Origin: an uncultured Clostridia bacterium
Lineage (GTDB): Bacteria > Bacillota > Clostridia > TANB77 > CAG-508
DNA length: 45,417 nt
Assembly: GCA_944390285.1 (NCBI GenBank)
Contig: CALXPN010000002.1
Span: 273,342-318,758 of the forward strand
Reading direction: 5' to 3'
Shown: piece after piece, positions 1 to 7,519 of the stretch
Layout of the letters: each line of letters begins with the position of its first letter
Position numbering within the stretch: the stretch's first letter is position 1
Translations under genes and position numbers: made by a program
Notes under the pieces: model-generated
Seen by the model: the letters and a program-made list of their open reading frames with translations, nothing else
Databases searched by the model: none
What the model was told of the DNA's origin: nothing

Positions 1-21
1 TAATTAGCTACATGATATCAC

Positions 22-651
22 TTAGATCATGTTGATCAAAGCGATATCGTCACAATGATGCTGTACGGCGAAGTTCTCAAGATATGCACGTGTGTACGCA
101 ACATATTCTTCTGCCGGATATTCTGCTGCCTTCATAGCCTCAAAGACTTTAGAACGGTTACCCGCCTCAGTTTCTTTCAGCCCAAGTTCAGCAAGCATAT
201 CACTGGAGAAAAACTCCACCTTTTTCCACGGACCTCCCATTGTCCAAGCTCCCTTGGGATATGCATATTTCAGCACTACCTTGTAGAGCTTAAGAAGCTT
301 CTGCTGTTCCGGCATAGTTTTTACAAAATCTTCGAAATCGCCATTCCATTCGGTGACTTTTCCTTCATATGAGGACCATTCGAAGCGTTTGTTTACCATT
401 GTGCGGATTCCACTGGCAGCATCTCCGGGATTTCCCTGGAAGATCTCGACAATTATGTTCCCATGAGCCAGATTCCTACTGAACCAGTCTACATTCTTTC
501 GGAACACTTCGTTGTCAAGCGAGCTTGATTCTGTCGCAACAAGGGTATTTCCCTTGTCTATCTGCGACTGCAGCTCTTTCTTTACTGTTTCCACTCCATT
601 CTTCCGAATGGCAAGACTTGTTAAATAAGAATCAACATAAAGTTTACTCAT
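22..651 (-). CDS. Unrecognised 209-residue protein in a GC-richer island
   Basis: I do not recognise this family. The ORF starts at an ATG (651-649) with a strong SD (AGGAGG, 658-663) and a good promoter upstream. The product looks soluble: no signal peptide or membrane segment is visible, and it has several Trp residues (for example the GGPWKKVEF stretch near residue 140). Its codons use G and C at third positions far more often than tex next door, and its leader is GC-richer too, which suggests recent acquisition. The stop lies about 20 bp from the window edge, so downstream partners cannot be seen. The long structured leader suggests post-transcriptional control. Confidence 0.75.
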   Translation of the reverse strand: MSKLYVDSYLTSLAIRKNGVETVKKELQSQIDKGNTLVATESSSLDNEVFRKNVDWFSRNLAHGNIIVEIFQGNPGDAASGIRTMVNKRFEWSSYEGKVTEWNGDFEDFVKTMPEQQKLLKLYKVVLKYAYPKGAWTMGGPWKKVEFFSSDMLAELGLKETEAGNRSKVFEAMKAAEYPAEEYVAYTRAYLENFAVQHHCDDIALINMI

Positions 652-657
652 GGTAAA

Positions 658-790
658 CCTCCTTACACACTAAGAAAGCATTGCCTTAGTGTGACCTTTA
701 AAGGATTTTAATTCTTGAGAATACTGGCCTGCGAAACAAACTCAATGTTCCCGATAAAATCCTATGGATTTTTCCAATATTTGCAATGCT
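658..790 (-). promoter_or_regulatory. Structured 5' leader of the 22-651 gene
   Basis: Between the promoter and the ATG lie about 140 nt of pairable sequence. A 9-bp hairpin (666-674 with 685-693) ends two bases before the SD-containing CCTCCTTA at 658-665. Upstream, GGATTTTA (703-710) pairs perfectly with TAAAATCC (755-762), enclosing a second stem TTGAG (715-719)/CTCAA (741-745). The 755-762 arm can instead form a local hairpin with 766-772, so two exclusive folds are possible. I could not match it to a known riboswitch class. The stems are seen directly; a regulatory role is inferred. Confidence 0.45.
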
Positions 791-796
791 AATTAA

Positions 797-825
797 ATTA
801 TAGCATTTTTAAAATTTTATGTCAA
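797..825 (-). promoter_or_regulatory. Sigma-A promoter for the 22-651 gene
   Basis: On the minus strand this is TTGACA (820-825), a 17-nt spacer, then TATAAT (797-802). Both hexamers match consensus perfectly. It lies about 150 nt upstream of the start codon, which defines the long leader. Confidence 0.8.
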
Positions 826-921
826 TTAGTACATTATAAATTTTATAACAAATAAAATTTTTATTAGTATAAAAAAGTACTAGCAAATACTAGTAAAATC
901 TGTTTTAAAATAATAGATTTC

Positions 922-950
922 TTGACAAAGAAATTTTAAAAAGATAAAAT
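922..950 (+). promoter_or_regulatory. Sigma-A promoter of tex
   Basis: TTGACA (922-927), 17-nt spacer, TAAAAT (945-950), followed 45 nt later by the tex start codon. Confidence 0.75.
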
Positions 951-995
951 CATTAAAGCTAGAAATTAAATAATTAAGAAAAAGAGAGGTAAAAA

Positions 996-3149
996 GTGAA
1001 TAAAATATTTAAAAAAATTGCAGAAGAATTAAAAATTAGAGAAACTCAAGTAGAATCTGCTGTGAAACTTATAGATGAAGGAAATACAATTCCTTTTATT
1101 GCTCGTTATAGAAAAGAAGCTACAGGAAATTTAAGTGATGAAACTTTAAGAGATCTTGGTGAAAGACTTACATATTTAAGAAATTTAGAAGCAAGAAAAG
1201 AAGAAATTATAAGACTTATAGATGAACAAGGAAAACTTACAGATGAACTTACTGTTAAAATTGCAAGTACTATGGTACTTTCTGAACTTGAAGATATTTA
1301 TAGACCATATAGACCTAAAAAAAGAACAAGAGCAACAATTGCAAAAGAGAAAGGATTAGAGCCACTTGCAAATATTATATATCTTCAAACAGAAAAGAGA
1401 GATTTATATGAAATTGCAAAAGAATATATAGATAAAGAAAAAGGTGTGGAGACAGAAGAAGATGCTATCAAAGGAGCTCTTGATATAATCGCAGAAAATA
1501 TAGCAGATGATGCAGATTATAGGAAGAAAATAAAATCTTTTTGTTTTAGAGAAGCTGTTATTGCAAGTAAAGCAAGCAAAGAAGATGAAAAATCACCTTA
1601 TGAAATGTATTATGATTTTAAAGAAGGAATACTAAAAATTCCAAGTCATAGAATTTTAGCAATTAATAGAGGGGAAAAGGAAGGATTTCTAAAAGTAAAA
1701 ATTGAAAAACCAGATGAAAAAATTCTAGATTATTTAAAAAAGCAAATAATAAAAGATTATAAAAGTATGTATTATGAACCACTTTCAAATGTAATAGAAG
1801 ATTCTTATAAAAGATTAATAGAACCATCTATTGAAAGAGAAATTAGAAATGATTTAACAGAACGATCTGAAGAAAAAGCAATAAAAGTATTTGGAAAAAA
1901 TGCAAAACAATTATTATTACAACCTCCAATTAAAGGAATGACAGTTATGGGATTTGATCCTGCATATAGAACAGGTTGTAAAATCGCTATTATTGATAAA
2001 ACAGGAAAACTTTTAGATACCACAACAGTTTATCCAACAGAGCCACAAAATGATGTTGAAGGAGCAAAAAATACTTTAAAAGCATTAATATTAAAATATA
2101 ATGTAAATATGATAGCTATTGGTAATGGAACAGCATCTCGTGAATCTGAAAAATTTGTATCAGATATGATAAAAGAAATATCTGGTAAGATTTATTATGC
2201 GATAGTGAGTGAAGCAGGAGCTTCTGTATACTCTGCATCAAAACTTGCAACTGAAGAATATCCAGATATTAATGTATCTTTAAGAGGAGCAATATCAATT
2301 GCAAGAAGACTTCAAGATCCACTTTCAGAACTTGTTAAAATAGATCCTAAAGCTATTGGTGTTGGTCAATATCAACATGATGTAAATCAGAAAAAATTAT
2401 CAGAAAGCTTAACAGGTGTTGTAGAAGATGCAGTAAATTCAGTAGGAGTTGATGTAAATACTGCTACACCATCACTTTTATCATATGTATCTGGAATAAA
2501 TGGAACTATAGCTAAAAACATTGTTAAATACAGAGATGATAATGGTGAATTAAAATCTAGAAAAGAATTATTAAAAGTTCCAAAACTCGGGCCATCAGCA
2601 TTTAAACAATGTGCAGGTTTTATACGTATATTTAATGGAGATAATCCATTAGAATTAACAGCAGTTCACCCAGAAAGTTATGAAGCTTCTGAGAAGTTAT
2701 TAACAAGTTTGGGATATTCTGTGGATTCTTTAATTCAAAAAGAGAGCTTAGAAAAACTAAAAGAGGATTTATCAAAAGTAGATATTTCAAAATTAGCAGA
2801 AGAATTAAATATAGGTGTACTTACTTTAAAAGATATAATAGATGAAATTTCAAAACCAGGTAGAGATCCTAGAGAAGAAATGCCAAAACCAATACTAAGA
2901 AGTGATGTTCTAAAATTTGAAGACTTACAAGAAGGAATGGAGCTTACTGGAACAGTTAGAAATGTAATAGATTTTGGAGCTTTTGTTGATATCGGTGTAA
3001 AGCATGATGGATTAGTTCATATTTCAGAAATGTCAGATAAATTTATAAAAAATCCTTATGATGTAGTTTCAGTAGGAGATATTGTAAAGGTAAAAGTTAT
3101 TGGAATAGATAAAGAAAAGCAAAAAGTAAGTTTAAGTATGAAAATATAA
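996..3149 (+). CDS. tex: Tex-type RNA-binding transcription accessory protein
   Basis: This is a full-length Tex homologue of 717 residues. Tex is a cytoplasmic nucleic-acid-binding protein; related proteins (Spt6-like) act on transcribing RNA polymerase. Visible domains in order are the helical Tex N-terminal region, the YqgF/RNase H-like core (GFDPAYRTG near residue 320), the helix-hairpin-helix region (about residues 490-560) and a C-terminal S1 RNA-binding domain (about 647-717, with GTVRNVIDFGAFVDIG). The start is GTG at 996, preceded by SD AGAGAGG (983-989). It appears to be transcribed alone from its own promoter. The family assignment is secure; the physiological role in this organism is not shown by the sequence. 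Confidence 0.97.
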   Translation: MNKIFKKIAEELKIRETQVESAVKLIDEGNTIPFIARYRKEATGNLSDETLRDLGERLTYLRNLEARKEEIIRLIDEQGKLTDELTVKIASTMVLSELEDIYRPYRPKKRTRATIAKEKGLEPLANIIYLQTEKRDLYEIAKEYIDKEKGVETEEDAIKGALDIIAENIADDADYRKKIKSFCFREAVIASKASKEDEKSPYEMYYDFKEGILKIPSHRILAINRGEKEGFLKVKIEKPDEKILDYLKKQIIKDYKSMYYEPLSNVIEDSYKRLIEPSIEREIRNDLTERSEEKAIKVFGKNAKQLLLQPPIKGMTVMGFDPAYRTGCKIAIIDKTGKLLDTTTVYPTEPQNDVEGAKNTLKALILKYNVNMIAIGNGTASRESEKFVSDMIKEISGKIYYAIVSEAGASVYSASKLATEEYPDINVSLRGAISIARRLQDPLSELVKIDPKAIGVGQYQHDVNQKKLSESLTGVVEDAVNSVGVDVNTATPSLLSYVSGINGTIAKNIVKYRDDNGELKSRKELLKVPKLGPSAFKQCAGFIRIFNGDNPLELTAVHPESYEASEKLLTSLGYSVDSLIQKESLEKLKEDLSKVDISKLAEELNIGVLTLKDIIDEISKPGRDPREEMPKPILRSDVLKFEDLQEGMELTGTVRNVIDFGAFVDIGVKHDGLVHISEMSDKFIKNPYDVVSVGDIVKVKVIGIDKEKQKVSLSMKI

Positions 3150-3156
3150 GATTTAT

Positions 3157-3185
3157 TTGACTTATAAGAAAAATGCTAGTATAAT
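3157..3185 (+). promoter_or_regulatory. Sigma-A promoter for the 3220-3783 gene
   Basis: TTGACT (3157-3162), 17-nt spacer, TATAAT (3180-3185), directly after the tex stop codon. Confidence 0.75.
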
Positions 3186-3219
3186 ATGTTCTATAAAAAT
3201 ATAGAAAGGGGCTATGAAT

Positions 3220-3783
3220 ATGGCAAACAACAGAATAACTCGGAAAATGATGCATGAGGGATTAACAACAGGAGAAGAAGAGTTTGAAGAACTCTTTGAC
3301 CATGAAGAGGAAGGCCGTGATGATGAAGAGGACAAGGACGAGGATAACCTCGAACTCAGAAAAGATATGACAAGAGCCCAAAGGCGCGCAAGCACGAAAG
3401 CCTATAAAAACCGTGTCAAAAAACGCGCAGAAAGTGCTAGCAGAAATGAAGGCAAAAGAGTGGGGCATGACGCAAAAGCGTCAGGTTCTTGTAGAAATGT
3501 AACCGGGCAAAAAGAAGCAGTCCGTTCGCCAAGAACTGGCAAAATGGAAAACATCTGCAAAAAGGCGGGCAAATATAAGACACCTGAAGAAAAGCAGGAA
3601 GAAGCCAGACGGAATCTTAAAAAAGAATTGGAAGTCTGGGAAAGCCGGCGAGATGAAATAACCTCACAGCTTGAAGAAGCAAAAAAAGGCCACGAAAAAG
3701 CAGGCTATCTTACAATGCTGAGAAAAGAGCTTGAAAAAATCCAGCGAAAAATAGATGAGCTGGAAGAGCGTTTGGCAGGCTGA
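3220..3783 (+). CDS. Highly charged coiled-coil protein of unknown function, GC-richer than its surroundings
   Basis: I do not recognise this protein. It has a strongly acidic segment (about residues 17-45, runs of E and D), a basic middle part rich in Lys/Arg/Ser, and a C-terminal helical region with heptad-like E/K/L spacing (about residues 125-187) that should form a coiled coil. There is no signal or membrane segment. I prefer the ATG at 3220 over the in-frame ATG at 3214, because the SD (GAAAGGGG, ending at 3211) is only 2 nt from 3214 but 8 nt from 3220. Codon use is GC-richer than in tex and walJ, so transfer is likely. It has its own promoter and a terminator shared with walJ. Confidence 0.75.
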   Translation: MANNRITRKMMHEGLTTGEEEFEELFDHEEEGRDDEEDKDEDNLELRKDMTRAQRRASTKAYKNRVKKRAESASRNEGKRVGHDAKASGSCRNVTGQKEAVRSPRTGKMENICKKAGKYKTPEEKQEEARRNLKKELEVWESRRDEITSQLEEAKKGHEKAGYLTMLRKELEKIQRKIDELEERLAG

Positions 3784-3811
3784 TATCAGCTTGTGACTGG
3801 CACTAATTAAA

Positions 3812-3857
3812 AAAGAACCGAGTGAATCTCTATATTAGAGAATCTCTCGGTTTTTTA
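3812..3857. terminator. Bidirectional intrinsic terminator
   Basis: The stem AACCGAG (3816-3822)/CTCGGTT (3846-3852) has a further inner stem TCTCT/AGAGA. It is flanked by A-run and T-run, so it can terminate both the 3220-3783 gene and the convergent walJ. Confidence 0.85.
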
Positions 3858-3862
3858 TATTA

Positions 3863-4651
3863 TTATATATTAATAATTTTTCCTGGCATATTTCTAGATG
3901 CTACACTAACACTAATTTGGTTAATATCTGCATTTGAATTCATTAATTCTTCTGCAACTGTTTGATATGCAAGTTCTGGAAAATTATTTTCTTTACTTAA
4001 ATGTCCTAAAACTACTTTTTTTAAATCTTTTTTCATTAATGCTGAAATTGTTTTTCCAGCTGTTTCATTTGATAAATGACCATTAGGACCTGCAATTCTT
4101 TTTTTCAAATGAAAAGGATATTTAGAAACTTTTAATATTTCAGGATCATAATTTGCTTCTAGTAATACAAAAGAACTATTTTCTAATTGTTTAAAAATAT
4201 CATTATCCATATGACCTAAATCTGTTGCAATACTTAGTTTTCTTTTTCCATTATGTATGTTAAATCCACAAGGATTAGCTGCATCATGTGGTGTAGAAAA
4301 AGGATGTATTGTTAAGTCATTTAATGTAAAATCTTTGTCATTATCAAACATTTTTATGTTATTTGCAGAAATTTTTTCTTTTTGTTTATTCATAGCATTC
4401 CAAGTATCAAGATTTGCATAAACAGGAATATCAAATTTTTTAGAAACCATTCCTAAACTTTGAACATGATCTGAATGTTCATGTGTAACCAAAATAGCAT
4501 CAATATCTTCTATTGATGAATCAATTGATGCTAATCCTTCACAAATTTTTTTACAACTTGCTCCACAATCTATTAAAATTTTTGTATTATTTGAGCTTAC
4601 AAATAAACAATTTCCTGAACTTCCACTATATAAGCTACAAAACTTTAACAT
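3863..4651 (-). CDS. walJ: WalJ/YycJ-type metallo-beta-lactamase-fold hydrolase
   Basis: This 262-residue MBL-fold protein starts with the typical YycJ/WalJ N-terminus (FCSLYSGSSGNC) and carries the metal-binding THEHSDH motif (H57, H59, D61, H62). Later metal ligands are visible at TPHDAANP (about 120) and GHLS (about 217). In Bacillus the homologue sits in the walRK cluster and has been linked to cell-wall and DNA-replication coordination; its exact substrate is unsettled. Here it lies 14 nt downstream of murA on the same strand, so the two are probably cotranscribed, consistent with an envelope-related role. Start ATG at 4651. Confidence 0.92.
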   Translation of the reverse strand: MLKFCSLYSGSSGNCLFVSSNNTKILIDCGASCKKICEGLASIDSSIEDIDAILVTHEHSDHVQSLGMVSKKFDIPVYANLDTWNAMNKQKEKISANNIKMFDNDKDFTLNDLTIHPFSTPHDAANPCGFNIHNGKRKLSIATDLGHMDNDIFKQLENSSFVLLEANYDPEILKVSKYPFHLKKRIAGPNGHLSNETAGKTISALMKKDLKKVVLGHLSKENNFPELAYQTVAEELMNSNADINQISVSVASRNMPGKIINI

Positions 4652-4665
4652 ATTTTTACCTTTCG

Positions 4666-5928
4666 TTAATCTTCTATTACTCTTTCGATTTTTGCACCTA
4701 ATTTTCTAAATTTTTCTTCTATATTTTCATAACCACGATCTATATAGTTTAAATTATATATTTCTGTTTTACCTTTGGCTATAATTCCAGCTATTATAAG
4801 AGCTGCTCCAGCTCTTAAATCAGTAGCATAAACTGGTGCTGCAACTAATTCATTTACACCTTCAAATATTGCGGTTTTACCTTGTGCAGTAATTTTTGCA
4901 CCCATTTTATTTAACTCAGCTGTATACTGAAATCTAGATTCCCAAATACTTTCATTAATTATACTTGTTCCTTCAGAAATTGAAAGTACTACACCCATTT
5001 GAGGTTGTAAATCTGTTGGAAATCCAGGATAAGGTAAAGTTTTTATATTTGCTTTATGAGTTCTTTTTGAATACCAAACTCTTAAATGATCTCCATTTGC
5101 ATCTACATTTCCACCTATTTCTATTACTTTTGCAATTATAGATTCTAAATGTTTTGTAATACAATTTTTTATGATAACATCACCTTTAGAAGCTATTGCA
5201 GCAAGCATGAATGTACCAGCTTCTATCTGATCTGGAACGACTGAATATGTAGCATTACCTTTTAGTTCCTTTACACCATTTATTTTTATAATATCTGTTC
5301 CAGCACCTCTGATATCTGCTCCCATTGTATTTAAAAAGTTTGCAACATCAACTATATGAGGTTCCTTTGCAGCATTATCAATTACAGTTGTTCCTTCTGC
5401 TAAAACAGCAGCAAGCATTGCATTAATTGTTGCTCCTACAGATACAACATCCATATAAATAGAAGTACCTTTTAATTTTTTGGCTTTTGCTGTTATATTT
5501 CCATTTGAAACATCTACAGTAGCACCTAAAGCTTCAAAACTTTTTATGTGTTGATCTATAGGTCTGGCACCTAAATTACATCCACCTGGTGTACCAATTC
5601 TTGCATTTTTTGTTCTTCCAAGTAAAGCGCCTAAAAGATAATAAGATGCTCTGAATTTTCTTGTAGTTTCTAGTGGTATTTGTTTATAATTTATTTCTCT
5701 AGTATCTACAGTAATTTCATTTTTTGTATTCCAAGTAATTTTAGCACCAATTTCTTTTAATATATCACAATATAATCTTACATCACTTATATTTGGTAGA
5801 TTATCTATTGTACAAATTCCATTTATTAATAAAGTAGCTGGTAGAATGGCAACAGCAGCATTTTTTGCACCACTTATTACCACCTCCCCTTTTAGAGGTG
5901 TTTTACCAGTAATAACTAACTTTTCCAA
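4666..5928 (-). CDS. murA: UDP-N-acetylglucosamine 1-carboxyvinyltransferase (MurA)
   Basis: MurA transfers enolpyruvate from PEP to UDP-GlcNAc, the first committed step of peptidoglycan synthesis in the cytoplasm. The sequence has the KNAA motif near the N-terminus (family PEP-contact region) and the loop PGGCNLGARPID with the catalytic Cys that is alkylated by fosfomycin (Cys117 with the start chosen here). The conserved DLRAGAAL motif is near the C-terminus. An in-frame TTG at 5943 exists, but it overlaps the SD (GGGGG, 5937-5941). The TTG at 5928, 8 nt after that SD, gives the usual N-terminus MEKLVITG. Length is 420 residues. It leads a likely operon with walJ. Confidence 0.97.
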   Translation of the reverse strand: MEKLVITGKTPLKGEVVISGAKNAAVAILPATLLINGICTIDNLPNISDVRLYCDILKEIGAKITWNTKNEITVDTREINYKQIPLETTRKFRASYYLLGALLGRTKNARIGTPGGCNLGARPIDQHIKSFEALGATVDVSNGNITAKAKKLKGTSIYMDVVSVGATINAMLAAVLAEGTTVIDNAAKEPHIVDVANFLNTMGADIRGAGTDIIKINGVKELKGNATYSVVPDQIEAGTFMLAAIASKGDVIIKNCITKHLESIIAKVIEIGGNVDANGDHLRVWYSKRTHKANIKTLPYPGFPTDLQPQMGVVLSISEGTSIINESIWESRFQYTAELNKMGAKITAQGKTAIFEGVNELVAAPVYATDLRAGAALIIAGIIAKGKTEIYNLNYIDRGYENIEEKFRKLGAKIERVIED

Positions 5929-6028
5929 AATATATACCCCCAATATTTTGTTATAATTAATGAGTAAAATATACTCACTAGGAAATATATCATAAAAGTC
6001 AAAAATTTACAACACTTTTGTAGAAAAA

Positions 6029-6643
6029 TTAGTTTGAAAACATTTCTACTATTTTAAATTTAAATTTAATTGTTTCAGAATCATCTGTAATAATAGAAAA
6101 TTCCTCATTTGTAAGGTTTTCTTTTAAATTTTTTTCTGCATTATCATCAATTACTCCAGAAGATACATCAACAAAACATAAAGGTGGGAAAAGTGAACAC
6201 CACCAATTTTCACCTTCGGCCTTACCTATTTTAATTCTAAGAGCATCATAATTTCCAGCTGGAAGTGAAATATTACCATATGTTTTGGTTGGAAAATAGA
6301 AATTACCTATTTCAATAGATACAGGATAATTAAACCCTTCATTTTTTATAGTATTTTCTGCAATTTCTTGAAACTTATCTAAATTTTCATATGTTAAATC
6401 AATAGCTTCTTTTTTTGAAATTTCAGAATATGTTAGTGTATTCATATAACTAATAATATTATCTCTTACTTTTAATTTTAAATTTTGATCTTCAGTAGAA
6501 TTGCTATTTGCTAAAATATGAAGTCTAAAAAAGTTATCAGATAAATCTTTTGAAATTGTATTAGCATATGAAGAAACTGTTATAAACAAAAATGCAAATA
6601 ATAAAACAATTAAAATTAAAAAAGATTTTATTTTTTTAGACAT
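6029..6643 (-). CDS. spoIIR: Stage II sporulation protein R (SpoIIR)
   Basis: SpoIIR is a forespore-made secreted signal that triggers SpoIIGA to process pro-sigma-E in the mother cell. The 204-residue product has an N-terminal signal/transmembrane segment (about residues 8-27), then the family motif RLHILANSNS (about 40-49) and the conserved WWCSLFPPLCF block (about 147-157). The SD is GGAGG with start ATG at 6643. The family expects a sigma-F promoter, but I cannot point to one with confidence. Its presence is the best evidence in the window that the organism is, or descends from, a spore former. Confidence 0.93.
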   Translation of the reverse strand: MSKKIKSFLILIVLLFAFLFITVSSYANTISKDLSDNFFRLHILANSNSTEDQNLKLKVRDNIISYMNTLTYSEISKKEAIDLTYENLDKFQEIAENTIKNEGFNYPVSIEIGNFYFPTKTYGNISLPAGNYDALRIKIGKAEGENWWCSLFPPLCFVDVSSGVIDDNAEKNLKENLTNEEFSIITDDSETIKFKFKIVEMFSN

Positions 6644-6791
6644 AAAATTTCCTCCTTTTAATATATATGGAATATAAATAATTCCAAATATTATTATTAA
6701 AAGTAAGTATTTGCAAAAAATAAAAAAATATACAAAAAACTAATATAAAGATTTTAAAATTCAATTGTCGAAAAAGAGGGGACGATTTAAA

Positions 6792-6820
6792 TTGACCATA
6801 CTTTTTCATAATGATAAAAT
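6792..6820 (+). promoter_or_regulatory. Sigma-A promoter for the 6853-7329 gene
   Basis: TTGACC (6792-6797), 17-nt spacer, TAAAAT (6815-6820); the start codon is 32 nt downstream. Confidence 0.65.
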
Positions 6821-6852
6821 CAGAATAGTTTGAAATATATGGAGGTAGATTT

Positions 6853-7329
6853 ATGAATAATCAAAAAATTTGTACTTTTTATATAAGTGAATTTCACTTA
6901 TTGACAATATTATTACCATATATAAACGGAAAATTATTAGAAGAAAAAGAAATTGCAGTTATTTTACAAAATGATATTAGTGGGAATGTAAAAACATATT
7001 TAAAAAATGTGAGAAATTTAAATTTAGATAATGAAAAAATAATAAATATAGGCTGGAACAAAAGTAGTGAAAAAGAGCTAGAAAATGATTTAAACGGAAA
7101 ATATATTATAGTAGTAGGAAGTAAAGAATATATAGAAAAAGTAAATTCTAAAATAATTCAAAATTTTACTACTGAGGAAATTTTAAATTGTTATAAAGTA
7201 AATGAAATAGAAAGAATAGATAAAATTTTAATGAATCATAGCAAAGTTTTAAATACAAGAGGAAAAAGAGATGTAAAAAAATTTTCACAAAATGCACAAA
7301 AAAGCAAAACAATCAGAACACAAATATAG
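6853..7329 (+). CDS. Hypothetical protein, 158 residues
   Basis: I do not recognise this family. SD GGAGG and an ATG start at 6853 are well placed behind a promoter. The product is probably soluble: an N-terminal alpha/beta-like region (hydrophobic strands such as KYIIVVGSK, about residue 85) and a short basic C-terminal tail (KKFSQNAQKSKTIRTQ). Codon use matches the host genes. It stands alone between spoIIR (divergent) and the fusion gene, with about 190 bp to the next start. Confidence 0.7.
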   Translation: MNNQKICTFYISEFHLLTILLPYINGKLLEEKEIAVILQNDISGNVKTYLKNVRNLNLDNEKIINIGWNKSSEKELENDLNGKYIIVVGSKEYIEKVNSKIIQNFTTEEILNCYKVNEIERIDKILMNHSKVLNTRGKRDVKKFSQNAQKSKTIRTQI

Positions 7330-7432
7330 AATAGCATGACAATATAAATTTTATTTTGTCAAGTAGAATATTACGAAAAATATATATTTTAAAACATTCA
7401 AAAATAAGCAAAAAATAAGCATAAAAACAATG

Positions 7433-7459
7433 TTGACTAAAATAAAAAAATGATATAAT
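7433..7459 (+). promoter_or_regulatory. Probable promoter of the UDPGP-PGM fusion gene
   Basis: TTGACT (7433-7438) and a perfect TATAAT (7454-7459) with a short 15-nt spacer. The SD (AAAGGAG, 7501-7507) is 12 nt from the ATG, longer than usual. Confidence 0.55.
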
Positions 7460-7519
7460 ATATAACACAGTAAAAGTTCAAAAAAATGTTTATATTTTTG
7501 AAAGGAGCAAAGAAACATA

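Noticed and set aside
658..790. Assignment of the 22-651 leader to a named riboswitch class
   Set aside because: I compared it mentally with preQ1, fluoride, ZTP, THF, T-box and PyrR-type leaders and found no matching core; kept only as an unassigned structured leader.
1805..2023. Minus-strand ORF inside tex
   Set aside because: It is the reverse of a conserved Tex core region, with no SD or promoter; the same applies to minus-strand ORFs inside mgtA, cadA, the VanW gene and the ATPase gene.
3162..3468. Minus-strand Ser/Leu-rich ORFs opposite the charged coiled-coil gene
   Set aside because: Low-complexity mirror of the Glu/Asp/Lys-rich plus-strand gene, which has promoter, SD and terminator.
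6644..6720. Sigma-F promoter of spoIIR
   Set aside because: Expected biologically, but no convincing -35/-10 pair with correct spacing was found in this AT-rich stretch.
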